Source: an uncultured Dysosmobacter sp. (lineage in GTDB: Bacteria > Bacillota > Clostridia > Oscillospirales > Oscillospiraceae). From it: DNA of 64,000 bases. Under the pieces are notes generated by a model. The model did no database searches. It saw only the letters and a program-made list of their open reading frames with translations, and was not told the origin of the DNA. Positions 17,040 to 25,236 of the stretch are shown in pieces. The position numbers were made by a program, and so were the translations under genes. Within the stretch, counting starts at the first letter, position 1. Each line of letters begins with the position of its first letter. The stretch lies in contig NZ_CANRKH010000014.1 of the NCBI RefSeq assembly GCF_947631165.1, positions 1 through 64,000 on the forward strand, read 5' to 3'.

Positions 17040-18515
17040 ATGAATACGACCATCTATCAGAATATCGCAACCCGCACAGCGGGGGATATCTACATCGGTG
17101 TGGTGGGACCCGTGCGGACCGGCAAATCCACCTTCATCAAGCGGTTCATGGAGACCCAGGTGATCCCCAATATTGAAAATGTCTACCGTAAAGAGCGGGC
17201 CAGGGATGAACTGCCTCAGAGCGGCTCCGGCCGCACCATCATGACGGCGGAACCCAAATTTGTGCCGGAGGAGGCGGCTCAGATCCAACTGGAGGGCGGC
17301 GCGGCCTTTTCCGTGCGGCTCATCGACTGCGTGGGCTACATGGTGCGGGGCGCCATCGGTCAGTACGAGGACGACGCTCCCCGGATGGTCACTACGCCCT
17401 GGTATGACCATGAGATCCCCATGACGGAGGCGGCGGAGATCGGGACCAGAAAGGTCATCGCCGAGCACTCCACCATCGGTATCGTCATCACCACGGACGG
17501 CACGGTGGCCGATATTCCCCGGGAGGACTATCTGGAAGCGGAAGAACGGGTCATCCGGGAGCTGCAGGAACTGGGAAAGCCCTTCATCGTGCTGCTGAAC
17601 TCCGCGGACCCCGAAGGAGACAGGGCCGCCGCCATCAGCCGGGATATCGCTTCTCGGTACGAAGTGAACTGTGTGCCGGTGAACTGCCTGGAGCTGAGCG
17701 AGGAGGACGTGGCGGATATTTTGAAGGCGGTCCTCTATGAGTTCCCCATGCAGGAGCTGGATCTGTTCCTGCCGCCCTGGTTTGACGCCCTTCCGGCGGA
17801 TCACACATTGAAGGCGGGCCTTTATGACGCAGTGCGGCAGAATACGGAGCATCTCCATCACATCCGGGAGGTGGACGGCGTCATCGCCGCTCTGGGCGCC
17901 TGTGAGAATATCAGCGAGGCCAGGATCACCAACATCGACCTGGGCACCGGCGTGGCCGCCGCCAGCTTGTGCCTGCCCCGGGAGCTGTTCTATCGCACAT
18001 TGTCGGAGCAGTCCGGCTTTGAGGTGTCGGATGACGGCGATCTGATGAGCCTGCTGACCAGGCTGGCGGCGGTAAAGGCGGAGTACGACAAGGTGTCTGG
18101 CGCGCTGCGGGACGTGCGGGAAACGGGCTACGGCATCGTGGTGCCGGGCATCGACGAGCTGAAGCTGGAGGAACCGGAGATCATGAAGCAGGGCGGCCGG
18201 TATGGCGTCCGGCTGAAGGCCAGCGCCCCCAGCATCCACATGATCCGGGCGGATATCGAGACCGCCGTCAGTCCCATCGTAGGCAACGAGAAGCAGTCCG
18301 AGGACATGGTGAACTACCTGCTTCAGGAGTTCGAGGGGGACACCAGCAAGATCTGGCAGTCCAACATTTTCGGCCGCAGCTTCCACGAGCTGGTGAACGA
18401 CGATCTGCAGACCAAGCTGAAGCGGATGCCGGAAGACGCCCGGAAAAAGCTCCAGGAGACCCTGACCCGCATCATCAACGAGGGCAGCGGCGGATTGATC
18501 TGTATCATTCTGTAA
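17040..18515 (+). CDS. spoIVA: Stage IV sporulation protein A, spore-coat ATPase
   Basis: 491 residues, essentially the length of B. subtilis SpoIVA. The N-terminal TRAFAC-type ATPase domain has Walker A VGPVRTGKST near residue 25, followed by IKRFMETQVIPNI, and DCVGYMVRGAIGQYEDD as the switch/Walker B region. Long middle and C-terminal domains follow, ending in GSGGLICIIL. SpoIVA polymerises on the forespore surface and is anchored by SpoVM. ATG 17040 has AAGGA about 10 nt upstream. It is transcribed away from the ABC operon. Confidence 0.96.
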   Translation: MNTTIYQNIATRTAGDIYIGVVGPVRTGKSTFIKRFMETQVIPNIENVYRKERARDELPQSGSGRTIMTAEPKFVPEEAAQIQLEGGAAFSVRLIDCVGYMVRGAIGQYEDDAPRMVTTPWYDHEIPMTEAAEIGTRKVIAEHSTIGIVITTDGTVADIPREDYLEAEERVIRELQELGKPFIVLLNSADPEGDRAAAISRDIASRYEVNCVPVNCLELSEEDVADILKAVLYEFPMQELDLFLPPWFDALPADHTLKAGLYDAVRQNTEHLHHIREVDGVIAALGACENISEARITNIDLGTGVAAASLCLPRELFYRTLSEQSGFEVSDDGDLMSLLTRLAAVKAEYDKVSGALRDVRETGYGIVVPGIDELKLEEPEIMKQGGRYGVRLKASAPSIHMIRADIETAVSPIVGNEKQSEDMVNYLLQEFEGDTSKIWQSNIFGRSFHELVNDDLQTKLKRMPEDARKKLQETLTRIINEGSGGLICIIL

Positions 18516-18519
18516 ATCC

Positions 18520-18562
18520 AAAAGCAGGCAGCGCTGGACTCCGGCGCCGCCTGCTTTTCATG
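18520..18562 (+). terminator. Terminator hairpin after spoIVA
   Basis: Stem AAAAGCAGGC (18520-18529) pairs with GCCTGCTTTT (18549-18558) around a GC-rich loop that can pair further. The T-rich arm acts on the plus strand. The A-rich arm gives a T run for the converging minus-strand gene as well. Confidence 0.75.
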
Positions 18563-18575
18563 ATTTCTCTTTTCA

Positions 18576-19448
18576 TCAGGATTTTCCATCCAGCTCTTCC
18601 AGCAGCGGTTTCCGGGCATACCGTGCCAGCCGGATATCGCAGACACCGAAGGTCTTGTAGTTTTCCCGGCCCTGTTCCAGCGTCATCCCGTGATTTTCGT
18701 CGCTGGGCTCGTCGGGGGAGGCAGTGAACACATCGTTTTCCCACATGCAGACCGGACAGATGTAAGCCACGGCGTCGGCGGCGGGTACTGGAAAAGTCTT
18801 GCAGCCGCAGCAGGGGCAGGGATAACGGCCCGGAACAGGCGTTTCCGACATCTCGCCGGAAGCCCGCACACCCGGTCCGGACAGGACCTTTGGCAGGTAT
18901 GGGAATTCTTTGCGACGTTCATGCATCGGGGTGTTTTTAGGCATGAAAAGCCCCGTCATGTCCACGCCCTCCAATTTCAGCAGATACCGCTTGACGCTTA
19001 CGCCCCCAGCGTAGCCCGTCAGGCTGCCACCGCTTCCCACACAGCGGTGGCAGGGGATCAGGATGGAGATGGGATTGTGGCCCACAGCGCCGCCTACCGC
19101 CTGGGGCGCGGCAGAGATGCCCTGTTCCCGCAGCTTTTTCGCCAGAGCGCCGTATGTGACAGTTTGGCCCCGAGGGGTCTCCAGCAGCAGCTTCCACACC
19201 GCCTGCCGGAAGGCACTGCCTTTGGGAGCCAGGGGCGGCAGGAAGGAGGGGATCTCCCCGGCGAAATACGCCTTCAGCCAGGCGGATGTCTGCCGAAACA
19301 CCGGCAGATCAGGGGCGTCCTGGGTCTCGCCCTCCAGCGTGGCGGCAAAATACTTCTGGCCCTCCAGCCAGAGGCCCGTGATCCGCGTACCGTCCGAGGC
19401 CAGACACAGCGGGCCGACAGGGGAGGGCAGTGTCGTCAGATAGTTCAT
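18576..19448 (-). CDS. ogt: Ogt methyltransferase fused to a CPCC cysteine-rich domain
   Basis: 290 residues. Residues 1-165 are a methylated-DNA-protein cysteine methyltransferase: the N-terminal fold plus YGALAKKL, the acceptor motif IPCHRCVG and SLTGYAGGVSVKRYLL. It removes O6-alkyl groups from guanine by self-alkylation. Residues about 205-290 form a separate Cys-rich CPCC-type domain (YPCPCCGCKTFPV…YICPVCMWENDV…), usually a stand-alone zinc-ribbon-like protein. AAGGAG precedes ATG 19448. No frameshift is needed to join the two. The fusion is unusual. Confidence 0.9.
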   Translation of the reverse strand: MNYLTTLPSPVGPLCLASDGTRITGLWLEGQKYFAATLEGETQDAPDLPVFRQTSAWLKAYFAGEIPSFLPPLAPKGSAFRQAVWKLLLETPRGQTVTYGALAKKLREQGISAAPQAVGGAVGHNPISILIPCHRCVGSGGSLTGYAGGVSVKRYLLKLEGVDMTGLFMPKNTPMHERRKEFPYLPKVLSGPGVRASGEMSETPVPGRYPCPCCGCKTFPVPAADAVAYICPVCMWENDVFTASPDEPSDENHGMTLEQGRENYKTFGVCDIRLARYARKPLLEELDGKS

Positions 19449-19620
19449 GGCGTTCGGCTCCTTTTCCAAAATTCGTTTTCCCCATTATATCGGAGCGGAC
19501 TGAAAGTTTCAACCGACATTTTCCAGCCGGACAGGCAGGGAGAAAAACCGGATACTTGCAAGCGGCGCTAAGTCGTGATACCATAGAGAAAATAAACAAC
19601 GGGAAAGGGGCCTTGAACAT

Positions 19621-20391
19621 ATGCTGCTGGCGATCGATGTGGGAAACTCCAATACCTCTGTGGGCCTGTTCGACAAAGACAAGCATCTGCAATTTCTGGC
19701 GTCTCTGGATACGGACAGCCGCAAGACGGCAGATCAGATCAGTGTGGACCTGATGAACCTGTTTGCGCTGTATCACTTTGATTACACCGACGTCACAGGC
19801 GCGATCCTGTGCAGTGTGGTGCCGCCGCTGAATTTTATGATGGAAAAAGCCTTGACCCGTCTGCTGGGCAAGCCTCCCATGGTGGTGGGACCCGGCGTCA
19901 AAACAGGGCTGAATATCCGGCTGACGGTCCAGACCCAGGTGGGCGCGGATATCGTGGCCGACGCGGTGGCAGCTCTGGAAAAATTCACCCCGCCGATCAT
20001 TACCATTGACATGGGCACCGCCACCACCATCGGCGTGATCTCTAAGGGGCGGACCTATGAAGGAGGATTGCTGCTGCCGGGCGTCAATGTGTCCCTGGAG
20101 GCGCTGAGCCGCCGGGCGGCCCAGCTTCCGGACATCTCTCTTCAGCATCCAAAGAGCCTGATCGGCAAAAATACGGAGGACTGTATGCGCTCCGGCATCG
20201 TTTATGGCACCGCCGGGATGCTGGACGGCATTATCGACCGGATCAAAAACGAGTTTCCCGGCCAGGAGGTCAGCGTGGTGGCCACCGGCGGCAACGCTCC
20301 GGTAATCGTGAGATATACCCGTAATCCTATCATCTATGATAAGTACCTGCTGATGGAAGGGCTTTGGACCATCTACCAGAAGAACCGCTGA
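19621..20391 (+). CDS. coaX: Type III pantothenate kinase
   Basis: 256 residues. It phosphorylates pantothenate, the first step of coenzyme A synthesis. The family motifs are present: DVGNSNTSVGLFD near the N-terminus, GPGVKTGLNIR, DMGTATTIGVI (ASKHA phosphate-binding loop) and LLPGVNVSLEALSRRAAQLP. AAAGGGG lies upstream of ATG 19621. The coaBC gene that would act downstream is not in its usual place after rpoZ, so CoA genes appear scattered. Confidence 0.95.
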   Translation: MLLAIDVGNSNTSVGLFDKDKHLQFLASLDTDSRKTADQISVDLMNLFALYHFDYTDVTGAILCSVVPPLNFMMEKALTRLLGKPPMVVGPGVKTGLNIRLTVQTQVGADIVADAVAALEKFTPPIITIDMGTATTIGVISKGRTYEGGLLLPGVNVSLEALSRRAAQLPDISLQHPKSLIGKNTEDCMRSGIVYGTAGMLDGIIDRIKNEFPGQEVSVVATGGNAPVIVRYTRNPIIYDKYLLMEGLWTIYQKNR

Positions 20392-20422
20392 GCATACACA
20401 CAGAAATAAAGCAGGCGGCTCT

Positions 20423-20554
20423 ATGCAACAGGTCATCCTTTATCCGGCGGTATCGTTCCAGATGATGGCGGTCACACTGCCTCAGCAGCTGCTGGATGTG
20501 TACGATACTTGGAGCCGTATAGATGAATACTTTGAAAAGTGGTGGATTTTGTAA
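20423..20554 (+). CDS. Possible 43-residue ORF, unknown
   Basis: A short frame (MQQVILYPAVSFQMMAVTLP…) ending EYFEKWWIL. There is no clear Shine-Dalgarno, only GCAGG at distance. No family is recognised. It may be a small gene, a remnant, or chance. It is the only coding-like content between coaX and the lipoprotein gene. Confidence 0.2.
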   Translation: MQQVILYPAVSFQMMAVTLPQQLLDVYDTWSRIDEYFEKWWIL

Positions 20555-20624
20555 CCCTTTTGAGATGCTTTGACGCTATTTTTCATCTATACTGAACCCA
20601 TCAAGTACGAAAAGGAGACTGCCT

Positions 20625-21950
20625 ATGAGCCATTTTTTGAAGAACCTGTTCCTCCCACTGCTGGCGGCGCTCCTGCTGTGTGCCTCTGCGGGCTGTGCCT
20701 CCGGCGGACCTGCGCCGGCACGGGAGGACCCTGCCGTGCCGGAGACGACGGCCTTTGACTGCGGCGGTCTGCAGGCCGGTATCCCAACCCAATATCTGGA
20801 CTTGCTTCTGGTCGAAACAGACTTCCCCGAAGCTGCCGCAAACAGCGGCTGGGTCCCGCTGCTGCACGTCTGCGAAAAGGCCTCTGTGGATGCGGCGGAG
20901 GCTGACTGGGGAGACAGCGATGGTATCGGTTTCCTGTTCGGCATTTCCGCTCTGGACCAGGCGGCCCTTGAACGCCATCTCTGCTCTGACGGCAGCGGCG
21001 TCAATATCTTTGCAAAAGGCGCGGACCGGTATTACGCCAAGACCTATCCCACAGACGTGCAGTTCTACCGCAGCCAAGGCACCATCGACACAGAGAGCGA
21101 GGACTGGAAGCAGTGGGAGACCCTGTGTGCCCTGAGCAGTCAGGTCTGCGACGACTTCATAACCCGCAACGGTCTGATGCCCTATGGCGAGTCGGAGTTC
21201 TGGGACGGGGAATTCACCTACGACGGGAACCATGCCTATGTAAACTACTACCCCTATTTCACCTTCGACGGCGACAGGCGCATCTGGGACACGCTGGTCC
21301 TTTCCCAACCCGTCCGCCAGGGGGAGGGCGGCATCTGGTGCGTGGAGCGGTACTATGACACCAACGGCAATATCTATCCCTGGTTCCCAGACAGTGGCAT
21401 GGCCGCGGCGGACTACTATGCGGAGATACAGGCCGCCTGCGACGCGGGCCAGCAGCCGGAACTGCTGACGCCCCAGGGCGCATCCAAGCACTTTGTGGAA
21501 CAGGAATATGGCCACCGCGAGACCCAGCCGGGGAGTTTCTCCCTGACGGACGGCGTGGACTTCGCCTATATCGAAACCAACCTTCACGCCAGCGACCTGG
21601 TCATGGCCCTGTACTTTGACCGGGAGGTGGACGATCTGGAGCTTTTGGACTGCATGGGCGGCTTCACGCCGGACAACTGGGGTGTGCTGGGACGGTTCCA
21701 CTATGGTTCCGACTGGTGGACGCCCCTCCGGACTGCCCTGGAGCAGGCCGCCGTCGGCCAGGAGCAGGAGACCCGGGACCGGGACATGATGCGGCTGTAC
21801 CTGTCCTCCCATGGGCAGTTCCAGGAGGCCATCGCCGGATTCCTCCAGGCCCAGCGAAACGACGCCCCGGAGGGCTTTGACACGGTCCTCTCCGAATTTC
21901 CCGAGGCGGATCGGGCGCTTCTGGAAGCAGCCCTCTCCCGAAACCCATGA
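20625..21950 (+). CDS. Secreted lipoprotein of unknown function
   Basis: 441 residues. A signal peptide with hydrophobic core (about 8-22) ends at lipobox SAGC, so the protein is probably lipid-anchored outside the membrane. The mature part is acidic and rich in aromatic residues (YDTNGNIYPWFPD, DFAYIETNLHASDLVMALYFD) with no motif I recognise. AAAGGAGA lies upstream of ATG 20625. It is a single gene closed by a strong terminator, followed by an ECF sigma gene. Confidence 0.8.
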   Translation: MSHFLKNLFLPLLAALLLCASAGCASGGPAPAREDPAVPETTAFDCGGLQAGIPTQYLDLLLVETDFPEAAANSGWVPLLHVCEKASVDAAEADWGDSDGIGFLFGISALDQAALERHLCSDGSGVNIFAKGADRYYAKTYPTDVQFYRSQGTIDTESEDWKQWETLCALSSQVCDDFITRNGLMPYGESEFWDGEFTYDGNHAYVNYYPYFTFDGDRRIWDTLVLSQPVRQGEGGIWCVERYYDTNGNIYPWFPDSGMAAADYYAEIQAACDAGQQPELLTPQGASKHFVEQEYGHRETQPGSFSLTDGVDFAYIETNLHASDLVMALYFDREVDDLELLDCMGGFTPDNWGVLGRFHYGSDWWTPLRTALEQAAVGQEQETRDRDMMRLYLSSHGQFQEAIAGFLQAQRNDAPEGFDTVLSEFPEADRALLEAALSRNP

Positions 21951-21955
21951 CTGCG

Positions 21956-21995
21956 AAACAAACGGCTCCCCAACATGGGAGCCGTTTGTTTTTTT
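21956..21995 (+). terminator. Terminator after lipoprotein gene
   Basis: A 15-bp stem (21956-21970 with 21977-21991; core ACGGCTCCC / GGGAGCCGT) with a six-base loop runs straight into a T run. Confidence 0.9.
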
Positions 21996-22026
21996 GCGGC
22001 GGGTTTGAAAAAATTTGAAGCTATCG

Positions 22027-22056
22027 GGAACCTTTCGACAGTTTTTCTGACTAGAT
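22027..22056 (+). promoter_or_regulatory. Putative ECF-type promoter of the sigma gene
   Basis: GGAACCTTT (-35 like, 22027-22035) is followed 16 nt later by TAGAT (22052-22056), about 30 nt before the sigma-factor ATG. GGAAC-type -35 boxes are typical of ECF sigma targets, which suggests autoregulation. Inferred from spacing only. Confidence 0.4.
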
Positions 22057-22086
22057 CAGTGAAAAGAACAGAAAGGAGCTGGTTCC

Positions 22087-22647
22087 ATGGAGGACAGCCG
22101 CATCGTGGACCTGTACTGGCAGCGCAGCGGCGACGCCATCACAGAGACCCACGCTAAATACGGCAATTACTGCTATGCCATCGCACACAACATCCTGGCC
22201 AACGGCCAGGATGCGGAGGAGTGCGTCAACGACACCTGGCTGGGGGCGTGGAACGCCATGCCCATTCACCGGCCGGAGAAACTGAAGTTGTTCCTGGGCA
22301 AGATCGCCCGGCGGACAGCCCTCGGCCGTTTTCAGGCGGCCCGGGCGGAAAAGCGGGGCGGGGGAGAGCTGCCCCTGGTGCTGGAAGAGCTGGGAGACTG
22401 CGTCCCATCCGTTCCCAGCGCCGCCCAGGCGGCGGAGGACCGGGAGCTGGAGCGGGCCCTGAATCGCTTCCTGCACACCCTGCCGGAGCAGGCCTGCGAT
22501 CTTTTCCTGCGCCGGTACTGGTTCGCGGAGCCGCTGGCGGACATTGCGGCCCGGTATCGCCTGAATCCGAACACCGTCAAAACCAGCCTGTTCCGCAGCC
22601 GGGAAAAGCTGAGGAGATACTTGGAAAAGGAGGGGATCACCCTATGA
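22087..22647 (+). CDS. ECF-type RNA polymerase sigma factor
   Basis: 186 residues. The sigma-2 region (ITETHAKYGNYCYAIAHNIL…DAEECVNDTWLGAWNAMP) and the sigma-4 HTH (EPLADIAARYRLNPNTVKTSLFRSREKLRRYL) are clear. AAAGGAG precedes ATG 22087. The stop overlaps the start of a membrane protein gene (ATGA), the usual arrangement for a sigma and its anti-sigma partner. The stimulus is unknown. Confidence 0.92.
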   Translation: MEDSRIVDLYWQRSGDAITETHAKYGNYCYAIAHNILANGQDAEECVNDTWLGAWNAMPIHRPEKLKLFLGKIARRTALGRFQAARAEKRGGGELPLVLEELGDCVPSVPSAAQAAEDRELERALNRFLHTLPEQACDLFLRRYWFAEPLADIAARYRLNPNTVKTSLFRSREKLRRYLEKEGITL

Positions 22648-23633
22648 AACAGGAAGAGCGTCTGTTTGCCGCCCTGAACAATGTGGATGACCAGCTGTTG
22701 GAGCGCAGCGAGCGGCCCTGGAAGCGCCGGAGCTGGCCTGCTGTCATTGGCGTTCTGGCTGCCTGCGCGGCGGTCTTGGCAGCGGTCTGTCTGCCTCAGC
22801 CGGGACGGCAGGATGGCAATAAACCCATTCAAACGCTGTCCTTCACCGGCGGGGAAGTGGGAGACCTGCACCTGTGCAGCATCCAGTACGGTCCCAAGCC
22901 CAACGCGAGCTTTGCCATCTATGTGAATGAGAACATTTACACGACCACAGAGAAAGACGGTATTTACACCATCCGTCCCATCGAAGCACTGCCAGAGGGA
23001 TTTCCCCCCATCGACCTGACCATCTCTCACATGGAGGGCCGCTGGAACAAAGCCGCGGCTATGGAGCAGGTCACGCGGGAGCTGTCAGAGATCTACGCTC
23101 AGGTATCGGAGGTAGAGGAAACAGAGTCCACCATCTCCCGCTCTGCCTCTGACGGCACGGATTGGAACGATGCCCAAGTGGACGTTCTCTGTGTGGATGA
23201 CGGCTACGGCGGCAGCTTTGTCCTCATTGCCCGATATTTCACCGAGGCCGCCGAGGGCCATGGCGTTCGCTTCCGGGACATGATGAACACCTTCACTGTG
23301 GTCTATGAGGGCTTCACTACCTCGCCGGCCTGGGTGGGCGAGCTGCAGGCTGCCGTGGAGCGGCTGACAGAGGCCATCTTCTCTGACCGGATGGACAGCG
23401 TCTCCGACCTGCTGGCGGAGGACGCGGAGGTGGACGGTTACGGCAGAGACGTCTCAGGAGACATCAGCGTCACCGCTATTGATTACACGCCGGACGATAG
23501 CCAGGCTCCTGCTTCCGCTATCGTCTCCGTCAAGCACACCATCAACCTGGAGGACTCCTGCAACTATCTGACCATGGAGCTGACCTACGATGGCAGCCGG
23601 TGGCTGCTGGCCTGGGCGGGATTGGAGAAATAA
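22644..23633 (+). CDS. Single-pass membrane protein, probable anti-sigma factor
   Basis: 329 residues. A short cytosolic N-terminus (MKQEERLFAALNNVDDQLLE) is followed by one transmembrane helix at about 34-52 and a long extracellular part with no recognised domain. It is coupled to the ECF sigma gene by ATGA. No zinc-binding anti-sigma HxxxCxxC motif is seen. The anti-sigma role is inferred from position, size and topology. A longer in-frame reading from 22221 runs through the sigma gene and was rejected. Confidence 0.75.
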   Translation: MKQEERLFAALNNVDDQLLERSERPWKRRSWPAVIGVLAACAAVLAAVCLPQPGRQDGNKPIQTLSFTGGEVGDLHLCSIQYGPKPNASFAIYVNENIYTTTEKDGIYTIRPIEALPEGFPPIDLTISHMEGRWNKAAAMEQVTRELSEIYAQVSEVEETESTISRSASDGTDWNDAQVDVLCVDDGYGGSFVLIARYFTEAAEGHGVRFRDMMNTFTVVYEGFTTSPAWVGELQAAVERLTEAIFSDRMDSVSDLLAEDAEVDGYGRDVSGDISVTAIDYTPDDSQAPASAIVSVKHTINLEDSCNYLTMELTYDGSRWLLAWAGLEK

Positions 23634-23640
23634 AGGAAAG

Positions 23641-23672
23641 CGCGCCCGGCACCACCGGGCGCGTTCCTTTTT
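23641..23672 (+). terminator. Terminator after the sigma/anti-sigma pair
   Basis: A perfect 9-bp stem CGCGCCCGG / CCGGGCGCG (loop CACCA) is followed by TTCCTTTTTCT. It separates convergent genes. Confidence 0.85.
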
Positions 23673-23675
23673 CTT

Positions 23676-25052
23676 TCAGCCTCGATATCCATATCGCCGC
23701 AGGACCTTGAGCACGCTTCCATTCAAAAAGTCCATGCCGATGCGGTCCATCAGGTGGAGGGACGACGGGTCCCCCTGGCGGACTTCCGCCACGCCATCCT
23801 TGGTGGTCACGGTGACCTTGCAGTCCAGGCTGGAAACCATAGCCTCTGCCAGTTGGTTCCATTTGCCCATGGGATAGGTATAGGCAATGGGACGGGTCCC
23901 CGTTTTAGTCTCCAGCATGTCCAGCGCTTTGACAGTATCCGCCCCCAAAGCCTCTGTATACGCCTGCCAGCTCTCATTTTTGGCTTTCAGAACGCCGAGA
24001 CGGCCACCCTCGGCGGTATAGTTGCCATGCATAAAGAAGGTGTGACACTGGAAGGAGACCAGGCCGCTGGCGGCCATCTCCTGGATCTCGTCCCACTTCA
24101 GGCCCCAGGAGGAATATTGGATCGCTGCGCCGATAAGGGAGATCTCCGCCTTCATGTCCAGCTTTTTCAGGATCGGAAAGGCGTATGTGTAGTTGGTCCG
24201 ATAGCCGTCGTCAATGGAGATGACGATGGGCTTTCCCGGAAGGGCCGTGCCCCGCTCCACGTAGTCTACCAGCTGGCTGTAAGACACGGTGTGGAAGCCC
24301 GCATCCTTCAACTCCTGCATCTGCCGCTCAAAGATCTCCGGGGTCTTGGAATAGCCCTGGCCCAGGTAGGAGATATCGTGGTACATCAGCACCGGCACCT
24401 GGAGAGACGCACCGGCGGCGGGATGGTCCGCTTCCAGCCTTGCCAGCGCCCGGCTGAGGAGTGCCGCAGCCGCCGCCCGGGTCAGACTGCTCTGCGGCCG
24501 GAAGCAGTCGTTGTCATAGCCGTTCAGCAGGTCCAGTGCGGCGGCAGTCTCCACATATGGACGGCGGTCCTGGCTGATCTGACCCGCGTCCCTGAAGGAG
24601 GGAGGCGCATAGCGGCCCAGCTCCTGGTGGAAGAGGGCGTTGATCAGCAGCTTAGCCGCCAGCTCACGGGAAATGGGCTTGGCGCGGCTGCTGCGGTTGA
24701 TCTCATCCTCTTCACACCAGCCCTGGTAAAAGGCATAGGCCATGGCCGGATCTGCCCAGTTGTCGCCGCTTTGCAGATTTCGGTCGTCCAGACCCGCCGC
24801 CCGGCAGACCATGGACAAAAATGCCTGCTGGCTCACCGGCTCGTTGGGATGGAAATTTCCGCCGCTGCCTTGGATCAATCCACGGGCGGACATATGGCTG
24901 ATGCTCTCATAGGCCCAGTGGGAGGCAGGTACGTCTCGGAACCCTGCGGCCGCAGCTTTGGGCGTTAAAACAGCATACACCAACAGGCATGTCAGCAGGC
25001 TTCCCAGCAGCAGGGCTGTTTTTCTGCTGAGCCGGATTATTGGAATATTCAT
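23676..25052 (-). CDS. Secreted polysaccharide deacetylase with SLH domains
   Basis: 458 residues. An N-terminal signal/anchor helix (about 10-32) is followed by S-layer homology repeats (FRDVPASHWAYESISHMSARGLIQGSGG near 38 and two more to about 200), which bind cell-wall polymers. The C-terminal NodB domain (about 215-458) shows VPVLMYHDIS, SIDDGYRTNYTYAFPIL (catalytic Asp pair) and the H-x4-H zinc motif HTFFMH. It likely removes N-acetyl groups from a surface glycan. AAGGAG precedes ATG 25052. Confidence 0.9.
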   Translation of the reverse strand: MNIPIIRLSRKTALLLGSLLTCLLVYAVLTPKAAAAGFRDVPASHWAYESISHMSARGLIQGSGGNFHPNEPVSQQAFLSMVCRAAGLDDRNLQSGDNWADPAMAYAFYQGWCEEDEINRSSRAKPISRELAAKLLINALFHQELGRYAPPSFRDAGQISQDRRPYVETAAALDLLNGYDNDCFRPQSSLTRAAAAALLSRALARLEADHPAAGASLQVPVLMYHDISYLGQGYSKTPEIFERQMQELKDAGFHTVSYSQLVDYVERGTALPGKPIVISIDDGYRTNYTYAFPILKKLDMKAEISLIGAAIQYSSWGLKWDEIQEMAASGLVSFQCHTFFMHGNYTAEGGRLGVLKAKNESWQAYTEALGADTVKALDMLETKTGTRPIAYTYPMGKWNQLAEAMVSSLDCKVTVTTKDGVAEVRQGDPSSLHLMDRIGMDFLNGSVLKVLRRYGYRG

Positions 25053-25190
25053 AAGTGTCTCCTTTTTTACTTTGGTATACAATTGTATACCAATACAATA
25101 TAACAGGAACTGCGAGTATTTTCAACCCTAAAATGGTTACAGAGTGAAAACAGGATGTAACAGGAACCATCAAACCATGCAGAAACACGT

Positions 25191-25220
25191 AAAAAAAGAG
25201 CGGCTTCTGCCGCTCTTTTT
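25191..25220 (-). terminator. Terminator of the phosphofructokinase gene
   Basis: Stem GAGCGGC / GCCGCTC (25198-25204 with 25209-25215), flanked by A7 and T5. On the minus strand it is followed by a run of seven T just past the pfp stop. Confidence 0.85.
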
Positions 25221-25236
25221 CTGGGATCGCTGTAAA

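Noticed and set aside
16940-17040. Sigma-E promoter for spoIVA
   Set aside because: GCATATC and CATACTT are present but 21 nt apart, too far for a sigma-E promoter.
20570-20600. Promoter TTGACG…TATACT before the lipoprotein gene
   Set aside because: The spacer is only 12 nt, too short for sigma-A.
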